From contig CALSFV010000229.1 of NCBI GenBank assembly GCA_943737045.1, positions 663,001-727,000 of the forward strand: DNA of 64,000 bases. The letters are read 5' to 3'. Of this stretch, positions 1-10,524 are shown in pieces (the first letter of the stretch is position 1; each line of letters begins with the position of its first letter). A program made the position numbers and the translations under genes. Under the pieces are notes generated by a model, which was not told the DNA's origin, searched no databases, and worked only from the letters and a program-made list of their open reading frames with translations. This DNA is from Parapristionchus giblindavisi. Taxonomy: Eukaryota; Nematoda; Chromadorea; Rhabditida; Diplogasteridae.

Positions 1-864
1 TCTCTCTGTTTGCACACTCATCGAGTAGCTGATATCTATCGAACGTTCCTTTGCACTCTTGACCAATCAGCGCTCGAAGCGATCTCCCGACGTCCGATCT
101 GAAATAGGAATAGAATAGAATTTTATTGTTATTGTTGTTATTATTTACTTTGTTATTTACATGTAAACATTATTTTATTGTGCGGAGCAAAATTAGATTT
201 GATTTAGGATAGTTTACGATAGGGCATTGCATACTCATAAAAAGTTCAAATGCTATGAAATTGAAACACAAAACAGGATTAATCAATAATTATGGTATTG
301 ACCATAGTAGGATAGCCTGATGTACTACGTTATTTGGACTCGCAGAGTCTAGAGGCCAAATCTTGCCGAGTAAATGGGGCTTATACGGTCTACGCCAGTG
401 AGTTGTCAAGAATCGGTGTGTGCTGAATAAAATGTAAGGAAGGAAACAAATAAACACCCACACACTCCGCATCTGTGTCCACGAACAGAACAGATTAGGC
501 GCAGTTGCAGTACTCCACCATCGAGTGCAGATCGGCAGCGTCCAAACCTGAACATATTCATTAATTGATTTATTTATTCACATGACGTCATTTTGATCAA
601 CTATGGAATAGGAATAGCAAGTTAGTGATTGACAGCGCAGCAATGCTAATAAAATCAGTGCTTGACTAACGATAAAGTAGTTGTACGCAACGAAACACGG
701 ATTCAAAGTCAATTGAGGATCGATAAATTACGACTATTCTTAGATGGCTCATACGTTAATTAAACAAATTATAAAATCAATCGATAATTCGTAAACTAAA
801 GTACCTGAACTGTGTGCAGTGTGGCGTCTTGGCGAACGGTGACTTGGGCGGGCGCCAAGGGATC
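1..864 (-). other. Exon-like fragments of an unidentified gene running off the left edge
   Basis: Three stretches on the minus strand look like exons bounded by splice sites: 805-864 (TTTACAG acceptor, GTACTT donor, twenty open codons), a stretch ending at 547 (TATGTTCAG acceptor), and 1-98 (TATTTCAG acceptor, open to the window edge in one frame, with residues such as SDVGRSLRALIG). I could not find a joining that is convincing in phase for all three, and I recognise no domain. One reading of the middle stretch ends in a stop after LHSMVEYCNCA, so it may be a terminal exon. Between them is AT-rich intron-like sequence. Confidence 0.25.
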
Positions 865-975
865 CTGTAAATAACAAAGTTAGGTGTGAAACTATTATTG
901 CTGGAAATTAAAATCAAGTAGGAGGGACGCACAAATCTAGTGGGTCAGGTGTCAAAATCGGTATCAAACTCATTT

Positions 976-1122
976 TGGCCGTATGTATGAACAGCGGAAA
1001 ACCTTTTTCCGGGAAAATGTGACGTTTAGCGTAGGCGGAGGATTTTTGAAAAAACGCCTCCGAAAACAAACGCTAATGACGTTTCCCGGAAAAAGGTTTT
1101 CCGTTGTTCATGCATACGGCCA
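976..1122. mobile_element. Palindromic MITE, family TGGCCGTATG
   Basis: About 147 bp that folds back on itself. Both ends read TGGCCGTATG(T/C)ATGAAC in opposite orientation, followed by matching GGAAAACCTTTTTCCGG arms around a short loop. A second copy lies at 6541-6673. No coding capacity. The 90-codon open frame across it is a by-product of the palindrome. Confidence 0.7.
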
Positions 1123-1142
1123 CAGAAAAAAAAACATTTTAC

Positions 1143-1235
1143 TGGCCGTATGCACAGTCAACCAGAAACTATTTTACGTTAAAATTGAGCTTAAAAACAT
1201 GAATTCCATGGAAAACGCGACAAAGCATACGGCCA
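1143..1235. mobile_element. Short relative of the TGGCCGTATG MITE
   Basis: Ends TGGCCGTATGC and GCATACGGCCA face each other 93 bp apart, only 20 bp from the copy at 976-1122. The interior is not palindromic. It may be a truncated member or a second independent insertion. Confidence 0.45.
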
Positions 1236-2459
1236 CTGCAATCAGTAAAACGTAAACGATCAAGTGTTACTTAGTGTTGACATCACACAATAAGGTAAAA
1301 CACAAATATATCAGGAAATATAACGAAAATTTTCGAAAATAGATTTCGAATTAACTATGCACAAAACACGTCAGCAGACATCTAACGCGCCAACGAAAAC
1401 CTGCTTGCGCATTCTGCAAACAACAGCTTTTTGAGTGCTCTACAGTACACTCATAAAAGTGTTCAGAAGTAAACACGATGAATGTTATTTTTAACACCCA
1501 CCGTGTCGCAAATCAATTTACAGCTTTTCAATTTACAGCTTTTTCTCTGTGTGTAGTTGGTATTAATCAGACTGCAAAACTAGTATACCGTAGGATTTTC
1601 TCTACAATACAGACGTATGGTATCATAATTTTCACGTTTCAGAAATCTGTTCACTGCGTTGATTTTATCACTGTTCGTATACAATTAATGAGTTTGTTTT
1701 GTTAATTATTCTTTTAAACAATGCAAAGTCTTCGAGCCATATTTTGGGGAAAAAATCAGTCTCGGATACTCTATCCGATGATTACTTATGGTATGCGAAG
1801 TGTAATTTATTATCAATCTGATATAAAGAATCTCATAACCAGCCACTCGACGAGAGTGGAAGACGTGATAATGAGAGGTGAACAATGTACCTCTTGAGAT
1901 AATGAATAATTGAAATGGAAAATAGAAGGAATAACATGGAGAATCAATATTCAAATGCAGATCTGATTCCTGTGATCATTGTGAGAAATTAAATTGTCCA
2001 TAGCAAAACATATTTTGTACAGTTATCGTTTTGATTTCCCTCTGAAACGGTAAAACCATTGTCATTTTGTTTTTTTTTTGATCGTATCGTCTCTGCCTAA
2101 AAATAATCAGAACCAGGTCGATGTGAGCTACAACTTTGCTGTTGACTCTCAGATGATAGGGGAATTAGATATCTCTTCAAACGCGCCTCACATGGGGCGA
2201 GGCGGTGGCGTGAACAGAAAGTAAGGAGAGGGGAAGGGGAGGGGCGAGAGATATTTAGCGTAATCCCGGCTAATTTAGCGGTGATTACGCTATCTTTGGC
2301 AGTCTCTCTTATCTCTTGCGGGAAACGACGAGAGAGTGGCAAGAGATGGGAAGAGGGCGCGGTAAATTCGATTACGCTTACGCTACGGCAACCCTACTGT
2401 CTACTTCATTTGTTTTGAAAATTATCCAAAAGGTCGACACCTAGTGTGGGTGTCCACTC
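1236..2459. other. Non-coding stretch, no gene recognised
   Basis: AT-rich sequence without a supported exon. It holds one small hairpin around 2253-2294 (TAGCGTAATC facing GATTACGCTA) and a purine-rich run at 2218-2250. Short open frames here have no splice context or recognisable protein. Confidence 0.4.
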
Positions 2460-3252
2460 CAGGGCTGGGAATTTCTGTTTCTGAATTTTCTGTTTTTTTT
2501 TCTGTTTTCTGGTCATTTTGGAGGCCAGAAAATTTTCTGACCAGAAACAGAAAATATATTTTTAAAACAGAAATTTTTTTAGAAAATATCATTTTTCGAA
2601 ATAGTTTTAAAGAAAAAGAAAAAAAAATCATTTACAATTAGTATTGCACTTATGTAGTTTTTTCAAATACCGTACACAGAGAGAATAAATTTGACGAAAT
2701 ATGGCATCAGATTTCCCATCTTTTCCTACTTGTGTACACGATTTGCCCACATTCTGGCAAATGATAGTCCTACAAAAGCGATTTTCCACATACATGCAAG
2801 CATTTGTCAGAAAACCGGAAAATCGCTCGCAAACTATCCCTGCTCGGCCAAATTTTGTTGGAGCTGGTCAGATGAAGCTATCATCATCGTTTCTATTCTA
2901 TATTGTTGCTTTTTGTTGTTTTTCGCTGGCGCCTAGATAAAAATGTATGCGAAATTTTGTTTGCAACCAAACAAATTCAAACATTAAAGAAGGGGACCCA
3001 CGAGTTTTTTCGTGACTAAACTGGTCAGGCAGAACTATAAATCACATCTCCCTTATACAAAAACAATTTTCTCTAAAATTTTAGGTGCCCCGGAATTTCG
3101 TAGTGCGAGCATAAAGTTCATTGATCCCCCAGGGAAAGGCGCGAGTTTTTGAATTTGAAATTCAAATTCGATTCTGTTTTTTTCTGCTTTTTGAAAACAG
3201 AAATTTCTGTATTCTGATTTCAGAAAAAAAATAATTTTCTCTAACAGCCCTG
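2460..3252. mobile_element. hAT-like non-autonomous element, CAGGGCTG termini
   Basis: A 793-bp segment begins CAGGGCTG and ends CAGCCCTG. It is flanked by near-identical 8-bp direct repeats, GTCCACTC (2452-2459) and CTCCACTC (3253-3260), which fits a hAT-type 8-bp target-site duplication. Sub-terminal regions are rich in CAGAAA/TTTCTG. The centre (2670-2880) carries sequence related to the MITE at 24343-24534. No transposase is visible. It appears to have landed inside an older Tc1-type MITE. Confidence 0.6.
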
Positions 3253-3475
3253 CTCCACTCTCACAATGTTTCAGAAGAATGGGACCTTTCGCTAAAGAAA
3301 TATAAATTTTCAAACAAGTGTATTTCGATAGCGTCATTACTATGCTACAGTGAACTAATTTAATTACACCAACACATCATGGTTGTATCCTTTGATAAAT
3401 TCTGTACATTGGCTCAAAAGATCAGCTTGATTGCTTTCCTGGAAGTGTACCATGACTTTTTGGCTACACTGCATA
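3253..3475. mobile_element. Remnant of a Tc1/mariner-type MITE (right part)
   Basis: The sequence from TCACAATGTTTCAGAAGAA to GGCTACACTG closely follows the intact copy at 54670-54937. The left part seems to lie before 2452, separated by the hAT-like insertion. The terminal inverted repeat is degraded. Confidence 0.55.
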
Positions 3476-3492
3476 TATATAGTATATATATA

Positions 3493-5477
3493 TATATATG
3501 AGAGGAATCGCGAGAATATCGACCGTTTCGGAGGGTCCGCGGACATAGAAATTTCGACCCCCTGAAAAATTCAGATTAAGTACTTTGAACGATGCTCTAT
3601 CGAACTGCGTTGGCCGAATTTGCATATCTGCTCTCATTTTCGAGTAGCGGTAGGTCAAAGTTGGCAGGTGCGGTATTTTTGACTCGAGTGTGCGTCAGAA
3701 AAATGATCAGAACTCCGTTCAAAATAATGATAGAAACTTTTCCAAAAAAAGCATCGAAAGAGGAGATTTTGGGCAACATTTCCCAGTTGATAACGTCATG
3801 TGTCCACCATGCGCCGGTGCGGGGCGGTCGGTTTTATGAAAAAGTGACGTAACTTTCCTAATCGGGAAAAGTGCACTTTTCTTCTATGCGCGTTTTGTTG
3901 CACCCATATGTGTCTAAAAATGACCCAAGTTTCAGAGGATTTGAGAAATGCAAAAAAAAATGGCGTTGATTTTAGTAACGCAACCTCGGACCTGTCAAAG
4001 GAAAGAACGGCTTATTCCTTTATCAAGAAGCAACAAAGTTGTTTAAATGACTCATAAACATCCGAAAATACATTACGAGCTCAAAATACCCATATATGAC
4101 AGTTATTTGAAACACAAAATCACCGAGTTCCGAAAAATTTGAAAAAAAACATATTTTGCTTTTCCACTTGAAAAAAACGTTTCAGTAATGCTAATTAATC
4201 TTTATAATATTTCTTATAATGTTTTTGAACATTTATGTTTTTGGAAGTGAAGGCCTACCTGCAATTAGAACCGAGATATCCGCCATCGAGATTACACGCG
4301 CGCACCCCAACTCCGCGCGATGTGTTGCCATAAAATGAACGTTTTCCAGCTCAGAATGACTCAAAGCAACTTGTTTCATCATTCTTATCACGAAAAATAC
4401 CTTGGAACAAGTTTTCTGTGTCTGTAAAAATCAGCAAAAGATTTGGATCGAACCGGGGTTCGAACCAAATCTTTCGAGGTAAACAGGTACCGCTCTAAAA
4501 ACACCGAGCGGGTTCGAACCCCGGTTCGATCCAAATCTTTTGCTGATTTTTACAGACACAGAAAATGTGTTCCAAGGTATTTTTTCGTACTAAAAATGAT
4601 GAAACAAGTTGCTTTGAGTCATTCTGAGCTGGAAAACGTTCATTTTATGGCAACACATCGCGCGGAGTTGGGGTGCGCGCGTGTAATCTCGATGGCGGAT
4701 ATCTCGGTTCTAATTGCAGGTAGGCCTTCACTTCCAAAAACATAAATGTTCAAAAACATTATAAGAAATATTATAAACATTAATTAACATTACTGAAACG
4801 TTTTTTTCACGTGGAAAAGCGAAATATGGTTTTTTTCAAATTTTTCGGAACTCGGTGATTTTGTGTTTCAAATAACTGTCATATATGGGTATTTTGAGCT
4901 CGTAATGAATTTTCGGATGTTTTTTGAGTCATTTAAACAACTTTGTTGCTTCTTGATAAAGGAATAAGCCGTTCTTTCCTTTGACAGGTCCGAGGTTGCG
5001 TTACTAAAATCAACGCCATTTTTTTTTGCATTTCTCAAATCCTCTGAAACTTGGGTCATTTTTAGACACATATGGGTGCAACAAAACGCGCATAGAAGAA
5101 AAGTGCACTTTTTCCGATTAGGAAAGTTACGTCACTTTTTCATATAACCGACCGCCCCGCACCGGCGCATGGTCGACAAATGATGTCATCAACGGGGAAA
5201 TGTTGCCCAAGATCTCCTCTTTCGATGATTTTTTTGGAAAAGTTTCTATCATTATTTTGAACGGAGTTCTGATCATTTTTCTGACGCACACTCGAGTCAA
5301 AAATACCGTACCTGCCAACTTTGACCTACCACTACTCGAAAATGAGAGCAGATATGCAAATTCGGCCAACGCAGTTCGATAGAGCATCGTTCAAAGTACT
5401 TAATCTAAAATTTTCAGGGGGTCGAAATTTCTATGTCCGGGGGGTGGTCGAACCTCTGGCGATTCCTCTCATATATG
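3493..5477. repeat. ~2 kb palindrome (foldback element) with tRNA-like B boxes near its centre
   Basis: Two arms of roughly 0.95 kb are reverse complements with few mismatches. The left arm starts ATATATGAGAGGAATCGC near 3493 and the right arm ends GCGATTCCTCTCATATAT near 5477. The turn is near 4460-4520, where GGGTTCGAACCCCGG and its complement occur; GGTTCGAACC and GGTTCGATCC match tRNA B boxes (T arm). Open frames of 60-100 codons appear as mirrored pairs in the arms and are not genes. The inner edge has cut into a dehydrogenase pseudogene. Confidence 0.8.
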
Positions 5478-5500
5478 TACCTCTTTCGAAATATATTTAC

Positions 5501-6246
5501 CTCTTTCGCCAATTGAATAGCGTAAGCCTTGCCGATTCCATCCGTGGCTCACGTCGCTACTGATTTTTTTCTCTCATAAAAGATACATGTAAAACTCGCT
5601 ACAGCAGGCTAGCTGACAAGAATGACGTTTTTCCACATGGTAAAAAGAATTCTACCAAGGCTTCTATCAGCTTCGCTTTAGATTTTTTTTTTTGAGTTAC
5701 ACTATACCGCTGAGTCGCAGTGTTAGCGCCTCCAATCTATTGGCTGAGAGGGCCTATCCTGGTCTGAAGGACCAGTGGCCATGGCTTATGATCAAACTGT
5801 GCTTGGAGCTCACAGTGGAGGATTTAGATCGTGGCTTTGACACCACTTCCGACATTTCTTAACCCCCTCGGTATTGGGTGGATCTTGCAGGGCGGGGGAT
5901 CGAACTCGTGATCCTCTGATTATAGGCAGCGCTCACAACCACTACGCTATCCCGCCCGCCCAGATATCGGGACTTTTATCTTTGAATCCATCACATTTTG
6001 GCTGACCAAAGAAAAATCAAATTTTAAAACTTAGCATTCTATTCATTTTTTTAAAATTGATCGATATCCAATGTAAAAGTATAAGTAAAAACAAAATTTA
6101 TAAACCTGCCCATTTTCCGACACGCTTCTTCAAATCTATCGGACGTCCGATCAGGTTATATCATACAGTACTGTAAGTATCCGAAGAGCAAATACTCCCA
6201 GAATCCCATAACCGAGAAGGGAGATGATCATGTCCCAAGCCGACAT
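5501..6246 (-). pseudogene. Broken let-767-type dehydrogenase paralogue (first two exons only)
   Basis: Two exons match the intact neighbour at 6976-10303. The N-terminal exon (6106-6246) begins MSAWDMIISLLGYGILGVFA, a membrane segment, then reaches GRPIDLKKRVGKWA only after a frame shift near 6160. The second exon (5501-5559) has the same 59-nt length as its counterpart and reads the cofactor motif as VAT-stop-ATDGIGKAYAIQLAKE, so a glycine codon has become TGA. The remaining exons are gone, replaced by the palindrome at 3493-5477. A SINE sits in the intron. Confidence 0.75.
5684..5962 (-). mobile_element. tRNA-derived SINE
   Basis: Read on the minus strand it opens with a tRNA-like head: an A-box-like GATAGCGTAGTGG and a B box GAGTTCGATCC in GC-rich flanks. 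It continues with about 200 bp of unrelated body and ends in an A-rich tail (T run at 5684-5692 on the plus strand). The anticodon stem does not pair properly, so it is not a tRNA gene. It interrupts the intron of the dehydrogenase pseudogene. No clean target-site duplication was seen. Confidence 0.65.
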
Positions 6247-6540
6247 CACTAGATGGTAAAGCTGTAAATAAATGTCAGAAAAGTGAAGATTACAGACTCA
6301 CTCTTCTTACTCACAATCTCTATTTGTCCTCTCTCTAGCAGAGAAAAATCACACTTTTTTCACCAATTTGAAGCAATTTAATCGATAAGGACGAAGCATA
6401 AACACGTGGCAAGATTATGAGCTCCAAAAATCGGGAAACCCTGTCTATGTACCATGGCTGTGCGGCATATTTTCGGCATAGAGCATAGCATACACAGAAT
6501 ATATTTGTCGGCATAAAATGGCACAGGAACGAAAAGACAG

Positions 6541-6673
6541 TGGCCGTATGCAAGAACCGTTTTCCGGAAAAATCTGACGTTATTTGGGTCGTTTTCCAAA
6601 ATTCCTCCGCCTACGCTAATGACGTCACATTTTCCACGGAAAACGGTTTTCCCGTTGTTCTTGCATACGGCCA
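6541..6673. mobile_element. Second copy of the TGGCCGTATG palindromic MITE
   Basis: Ends TGGCCGTATGCAAGAAC and GTTCTTGCATACGGCCA face each other, with GGAAAACGGTTTTCC-type arms. It resembles 976-1122 in length and arm composition. The flanking 6440-6535 also has GTGCGGCATATT sequence related to the element at 24838. Confidence 0.65.
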
Positions 6674-6975
6674 CAGATGATAATAACATTATCTAGGTAA
6701 TCGGAAAGACGTCAGACACCGACTAGAACATTGTTTTCCTCCCTTTGTATGTCTTTCAAATACAATACACATGGAAAAATGATTGGTCTAAAATAGTTTA
6801 TCGATTGGGGAACAGATCATAGACTATCAGATCATATTACAACGAGTAGAACAACATGTAATATAAAAGAATATTTACAAATTTAAATAATGTGGTAAAG
6901 ATGGTCAATAGATAGAGGGGTGTGACTTAAGCTAAGGTCGTACTTAGGCCATTAAGTTCATTAAGGTCAGTGTCC

Positions 6976-9900
6976 TTACTGAGCCTTAGCCTTCTTTCTC
7001 AGTGCACCGGCTCTCATAGCCATCGTGTTCTTGTTAATGATGTAATTGCTAACAAATGCGGGAAGGAGGCTGACGATCTCTACCTGAAATATCAATCGAT
7101 AATTCAAAATTCAAATTTCGAAAATTCCCGCCTGAAGTTGGTGAGTCCAGAATCCGGTGGTTTCATTGACAAGACCGACGGTACGGAGGGCAGCCTTGAC
7201 GAATGTGTCAGCGAATGGACCAAAGAATGAAGCTCGCTTGATCTACAATCAATCAATCGATAAATCAATCAATCAATCAATCGATCAATATATCGAATGT
7301 CCATGATAACCGTAACGATAAATCAATGTTTTCTCACAGCTCAATGATGAGAAAAGCACAGCTCTACTGTCAGTTCATACGGTCGAAATCAAAAAGTGCC
7401 GTGTCCCAAACAGAAAACTACCGTATACCTTGGCCATCTTGGTAGCAACGAGCATGGGAGCGATGGTCTGGATGGTGATGCCCTTAGAGCCGTATTCGGC
7501 ACGAAGGATGGCCGAGAGGTGCATGACGAATCTCTGCAAGAGATCAAAGATCAAATATCAAAATAAAGGAATCAAAGATCAAAGACCAAAGATCAAAGAT
7601 CACCAGTTCACCTTGGCGGCCGAGTATACATTCCAGTGGGACATGACATTGAAGGCAGCTCCCGATGAGACGTTGATGATGATACCCGACTTGCGCTCAG
7701 ACATCTGCTCGAGGGCAACGGCGGAGAGCTGCAGAGATCAAAGATCAAGTTACAGTAGTTCTGGTCTAACGATATATTGAAAAGAATATTACGCATATAC
7801 TACCATAAATTATTTCATTGCGTTCTGTGGTCACGATTGCATATTGACCAGGCGTATCGCCGTTTCAATAAATATGTATGGGTAGATGATATTGTTACTC
7901 GGTGATATGAAATGCGGTCCTTTATAAATTAGACCAACATTAACTATAAGCTTTGTTTGGCCCGCTTAAATATTGTTTTTGAATGCAAGAGTAATCGTTT
8001 CGTGCAATACTATGGCATGATGTGCCCGACGTATTTCAAAACGTCACCATTCCTTCTCTTTAAAAAACCGATCAATAATCAGTTTGGCATTGATTATTGA
8101 TCCGTTCCATACTAATAAGAACAGAGACAGGTGAAAACGCAGGTAGACCAGAACAAGGCTAGAGTTCAAAGATCAAAGTTCAAAGATCAAACTACACAAA
8201 GTACTCACGAGAACGACGGGCAGGCAATTGATGGTGGTCATGTCGGCGAGACGCTGAAGGCCGCCCTCTTGAGCGTGGAGAACCTGAAATGAGGTGATGA
8301 TAGCATCAAACTACAGATACTATGACTTAAACTAGATTAAACTACAAACCTCGGGGTGTTCGAAGCTCATGCCGACGTTGTTGACCAGGACTCCAATCTG
8401 AAAATTCAAGAAAATTAGAGTGAAAATACAAATTTCAGATATAATAAAGTGAATGGATCGTAATCTTTAGCAAGAAGACAGACAATAAAAAGATCAAAGA
8501 CTAAAGATCAAAGATCATTATCAAATGGCTACCGTACCTCGTATTTCTTGAGCTCCTTGAGGAGAGGCTCGTAGGCATCACGAGTGGCTGCGGAGAAGTC
8601 GAAGGCGTACGTATTCACTTCGATCTGATAAATGAATAGATAAATTCAAATTCAAATTCATTTATCATATCAGACTTAGGTCAGATGAGCAATGACGCGA
8701 TTAGCGCCATCCATTGGTATAATTATCTATTCATTGTGTGCGATGGTTGGAACTATCGGACTCAATGAATAGATAATTGTATCATAATATAATAATTATA
8801 ATATAATAATCAAATATAAAATTATATCATACTTATAAAGCAACGTGTACTCAACCGTGGGGGGGGGGAAAACTTAACTTTGTTTTTTAGACTATGGCTA
8901 CGGCTATGTATTGACCAGGTGTATCGCCGTTTCAATAAATGTGTATGGGTAGGATGGTAACGACATTCGGCAATAAGTATTCAGACCATAACTAATGCGA
9001 CTAGCACTGATTATAAGCATTGTTTGACCCGTCCAAACTTTGTTATCAACTACAAGACTATTTGTTTCGTGCAATACAATGGTTCCCACATCACCATACA
9101 AAATATCTTCTCGTTGGTAGAGAACAACGAAGAGAGAACAATAATAGTGTAAGAAATAAGGACCCTCACTGTCCTTAATGGACTTAATGGCCTAAGTACG
9201 ACCTTAGCCCAACAGATTTGTGTTTCACCTCAACCACAATACAATACTGATAATTCTTTCAGTGTTTGAAGGTAATTTATAGTTGAAGTCTTTTTCCTCG
9301 GACCAACAATGAGAATGAGGCGCTTCTTCCGATAACAACGATCTTTTCATTATACCTCCTTTCTAAATACAACAGACTACTACATCAGCAGAGTAGATCT
9401 TGATATAGGAAGAAGTGGTAATATTATCAAAATGAAAATCAATCAATAAATGACTAAAACTCACTCCCTCAGTTTCCTTCAGAATCTCCTCCTTCGTCTC
9501 GTCGAGCTTGGACTGAGTACGGGAGATCAGCAAGACGTTGAACTTCTGAGAAAATCAATCAATAATAGAGAATCAGGAATCCGCAATCGTGGCGGGAAAT
9601 TCAAAATTTGAAAACAACAACAACAGTATACCTTCTTGGCCAGTTGAGTAGCGTAGGCCTTTCCGATACCGTCAGTGGCTCCAGTTACGACTGAAAACTA
9701 TTATTGTATACTGTAAAAGTCCAAGATTCGTCTATTTCAAGCTAGATGTAAATGTACTTCAAGTGGTGTATGTACTGTTGTGCATTTCGTCAAATGTTCT
9801 TTCACTTGAAGTAGACTTCAAGCAAACTTCAAGTCAGTGACGAATTCAAAGTAGTCAGTGACTTTAAGTTTTGAAAAAATCAGAGGACGACTAGATCACA

Positions 9901-10303
9901 CTCAAATTGAGTCTAACTGTATTCCAATAAATCAATAAATATAATCCCTACCGGCCCATTTCGCTCCGGCCTTCTTGTGTAGGTCAACGGGGGCACCGAG
10001 GAAGTAGGGATAGACGACATAGATGGGCGTGCGAAAACGAATTCTTTTTGCGCACAGCCTTGCCTTCTCTTGCAGGGTCTTGCGCATAGCTTTGCCTTGC
10101 AAAAATTGGAAAATTTCCAGTCAAATCTGCAAAAAAAATGCCTTGCGCATAGCCTTTCCTTACAATTCCCCGGTTTGCGCACAGCCTTTCCCCCAGCGTG
10201 CCCACCTATGATAGACGATGTGGTAGATGGCCACTACGAGACGATGGATGACGTAGATGAGTGCCGAGTACCCGAAGAAGTTGATGGTGCACTGACACAC
10301 CAT
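6976..10303 (-). CDS. let-767: 3-ketoacyl/17-beta-hydroxysteroid dehydrogenase, LET-767/HSD17B12 type; exon 1 interrupted by a MITE
   Basis: Ten exons (minus strand): 9952-10303, 9632-9690, 9465-9545, 8538-8624, 8350-8397, 8209-8283, 7612-7728, 7429-7533, 7132-7242, 6976-7083. Without the 201-bp insertion in exon 1 they join to 313 codons plus stop, close to the length of nematode LET-767. Visible features: N-terminal hydrophobic helix, cofactor motif VVTGATDGIGKAY, NNVGMS, the INVSSGAA serine and catalytic YSAAK, then a C-terminal basic tail RKKAKAQ. The family is NADPH-dependent, in the ER membrane, and acts in fatty-acid elongation or sterol metabolism. The intron after 7132 uses a GC donor. 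As it stands, exon 1 hits a stop inside the MITE unless splicing removes it. Confidence 0.9.
7842..8030. repeat. Dispersed ~190-bp repeat, copy 1
   Basis: Starts TTGACCAGGCGTATCGCCG, runs through TTTCAATAAATATGTATGGG and ends near TTTCGTGCAATACTATGG. Related copies are at 8905-9085 (same orientation) and 13865-14045 (inverted). Non-coding, in an intron of the dehydrogenase gene. Confidence 0.6.
8905..9085. repeat. Dispersed ~190-bp repeat, copy 2
   Basis: Same start (TTGACCAGGTGTATCGCCG) and end (TTTCGTGCAATACAATGG) as the copy at 7842, in the intron between exons 9465-9545 and 8538-8624. The two copies have diverged in the middle. Confidence 0.6.
9705..9885. mobile_element. Relative of the CTTAAAGT-rich MITE at 12407
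   Basis: Contains GCATTTCGTCAAATGTTCTTTCACTT followed by repeated ACTTCAAG/CTTGAAGT blocks, matching the core of 12407-12611 with changed flanks. It lies in intron 1 of the dehydrogenase gene. Confidence 0.45.
10018..10210. mobile_element. hAT-like MITE inserted in coding exon 1 of the dehydrogenase
   Basis: The 193-bp element has inverted ends CATAGATGGGCGTGC and CATAGGTGGGCACGC. It is flanked by a perfect 8-bp direct repeat ATAGACGA (10010-10017 and 10211-10218). Deleting the element and one repeat joins IYHIVY directly to PYFLGAPVDL, the expected LET-767 sequence. Internal GCGCA(A/C)AGCC(T)TGCC blocks form further inverted copies. It brings an in-frame stop. Confidence 0.85.
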
Positions 10304-10524
10304 CCTGAATTAGGGAAAGGTTACGGTATTGATCAATCGATAATTGGAAGGGATATAGATCAATAATTGCTTTGAAGGGGCGTGATAAATGATTCATTGA
10401 ATAGTATTAGTAGTAGAGAAAGAATCAATAAATATCGTACGAGATGGGAATAGAGAGAAATGAAGAAGAAGAGGAAGAAGAAGAAGAAAATGGCCTGACC
10501 CTGGGTGGAAGGAGCGAAGTGCGA

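Noticed and set aside
3592..5387. Mirrored open frames beginning MLYRTALAEFAYLL on both arms
   Set aside because: They are the same sequence read in the two arms of a palindrome; no domain, and near-identical stops and starts reflect the repeat.
5880..5962. Functional tRNA gene
   Set aside because: A and B boxes are present but the anticodon stem does not pair and a SINE body with A-tail follows.
9984..10205. Minus-strand open frames through the MITE in let-767 exon 1
   Set aside because: They are out of frame with the enzyme sequence on both sides of the insertion.
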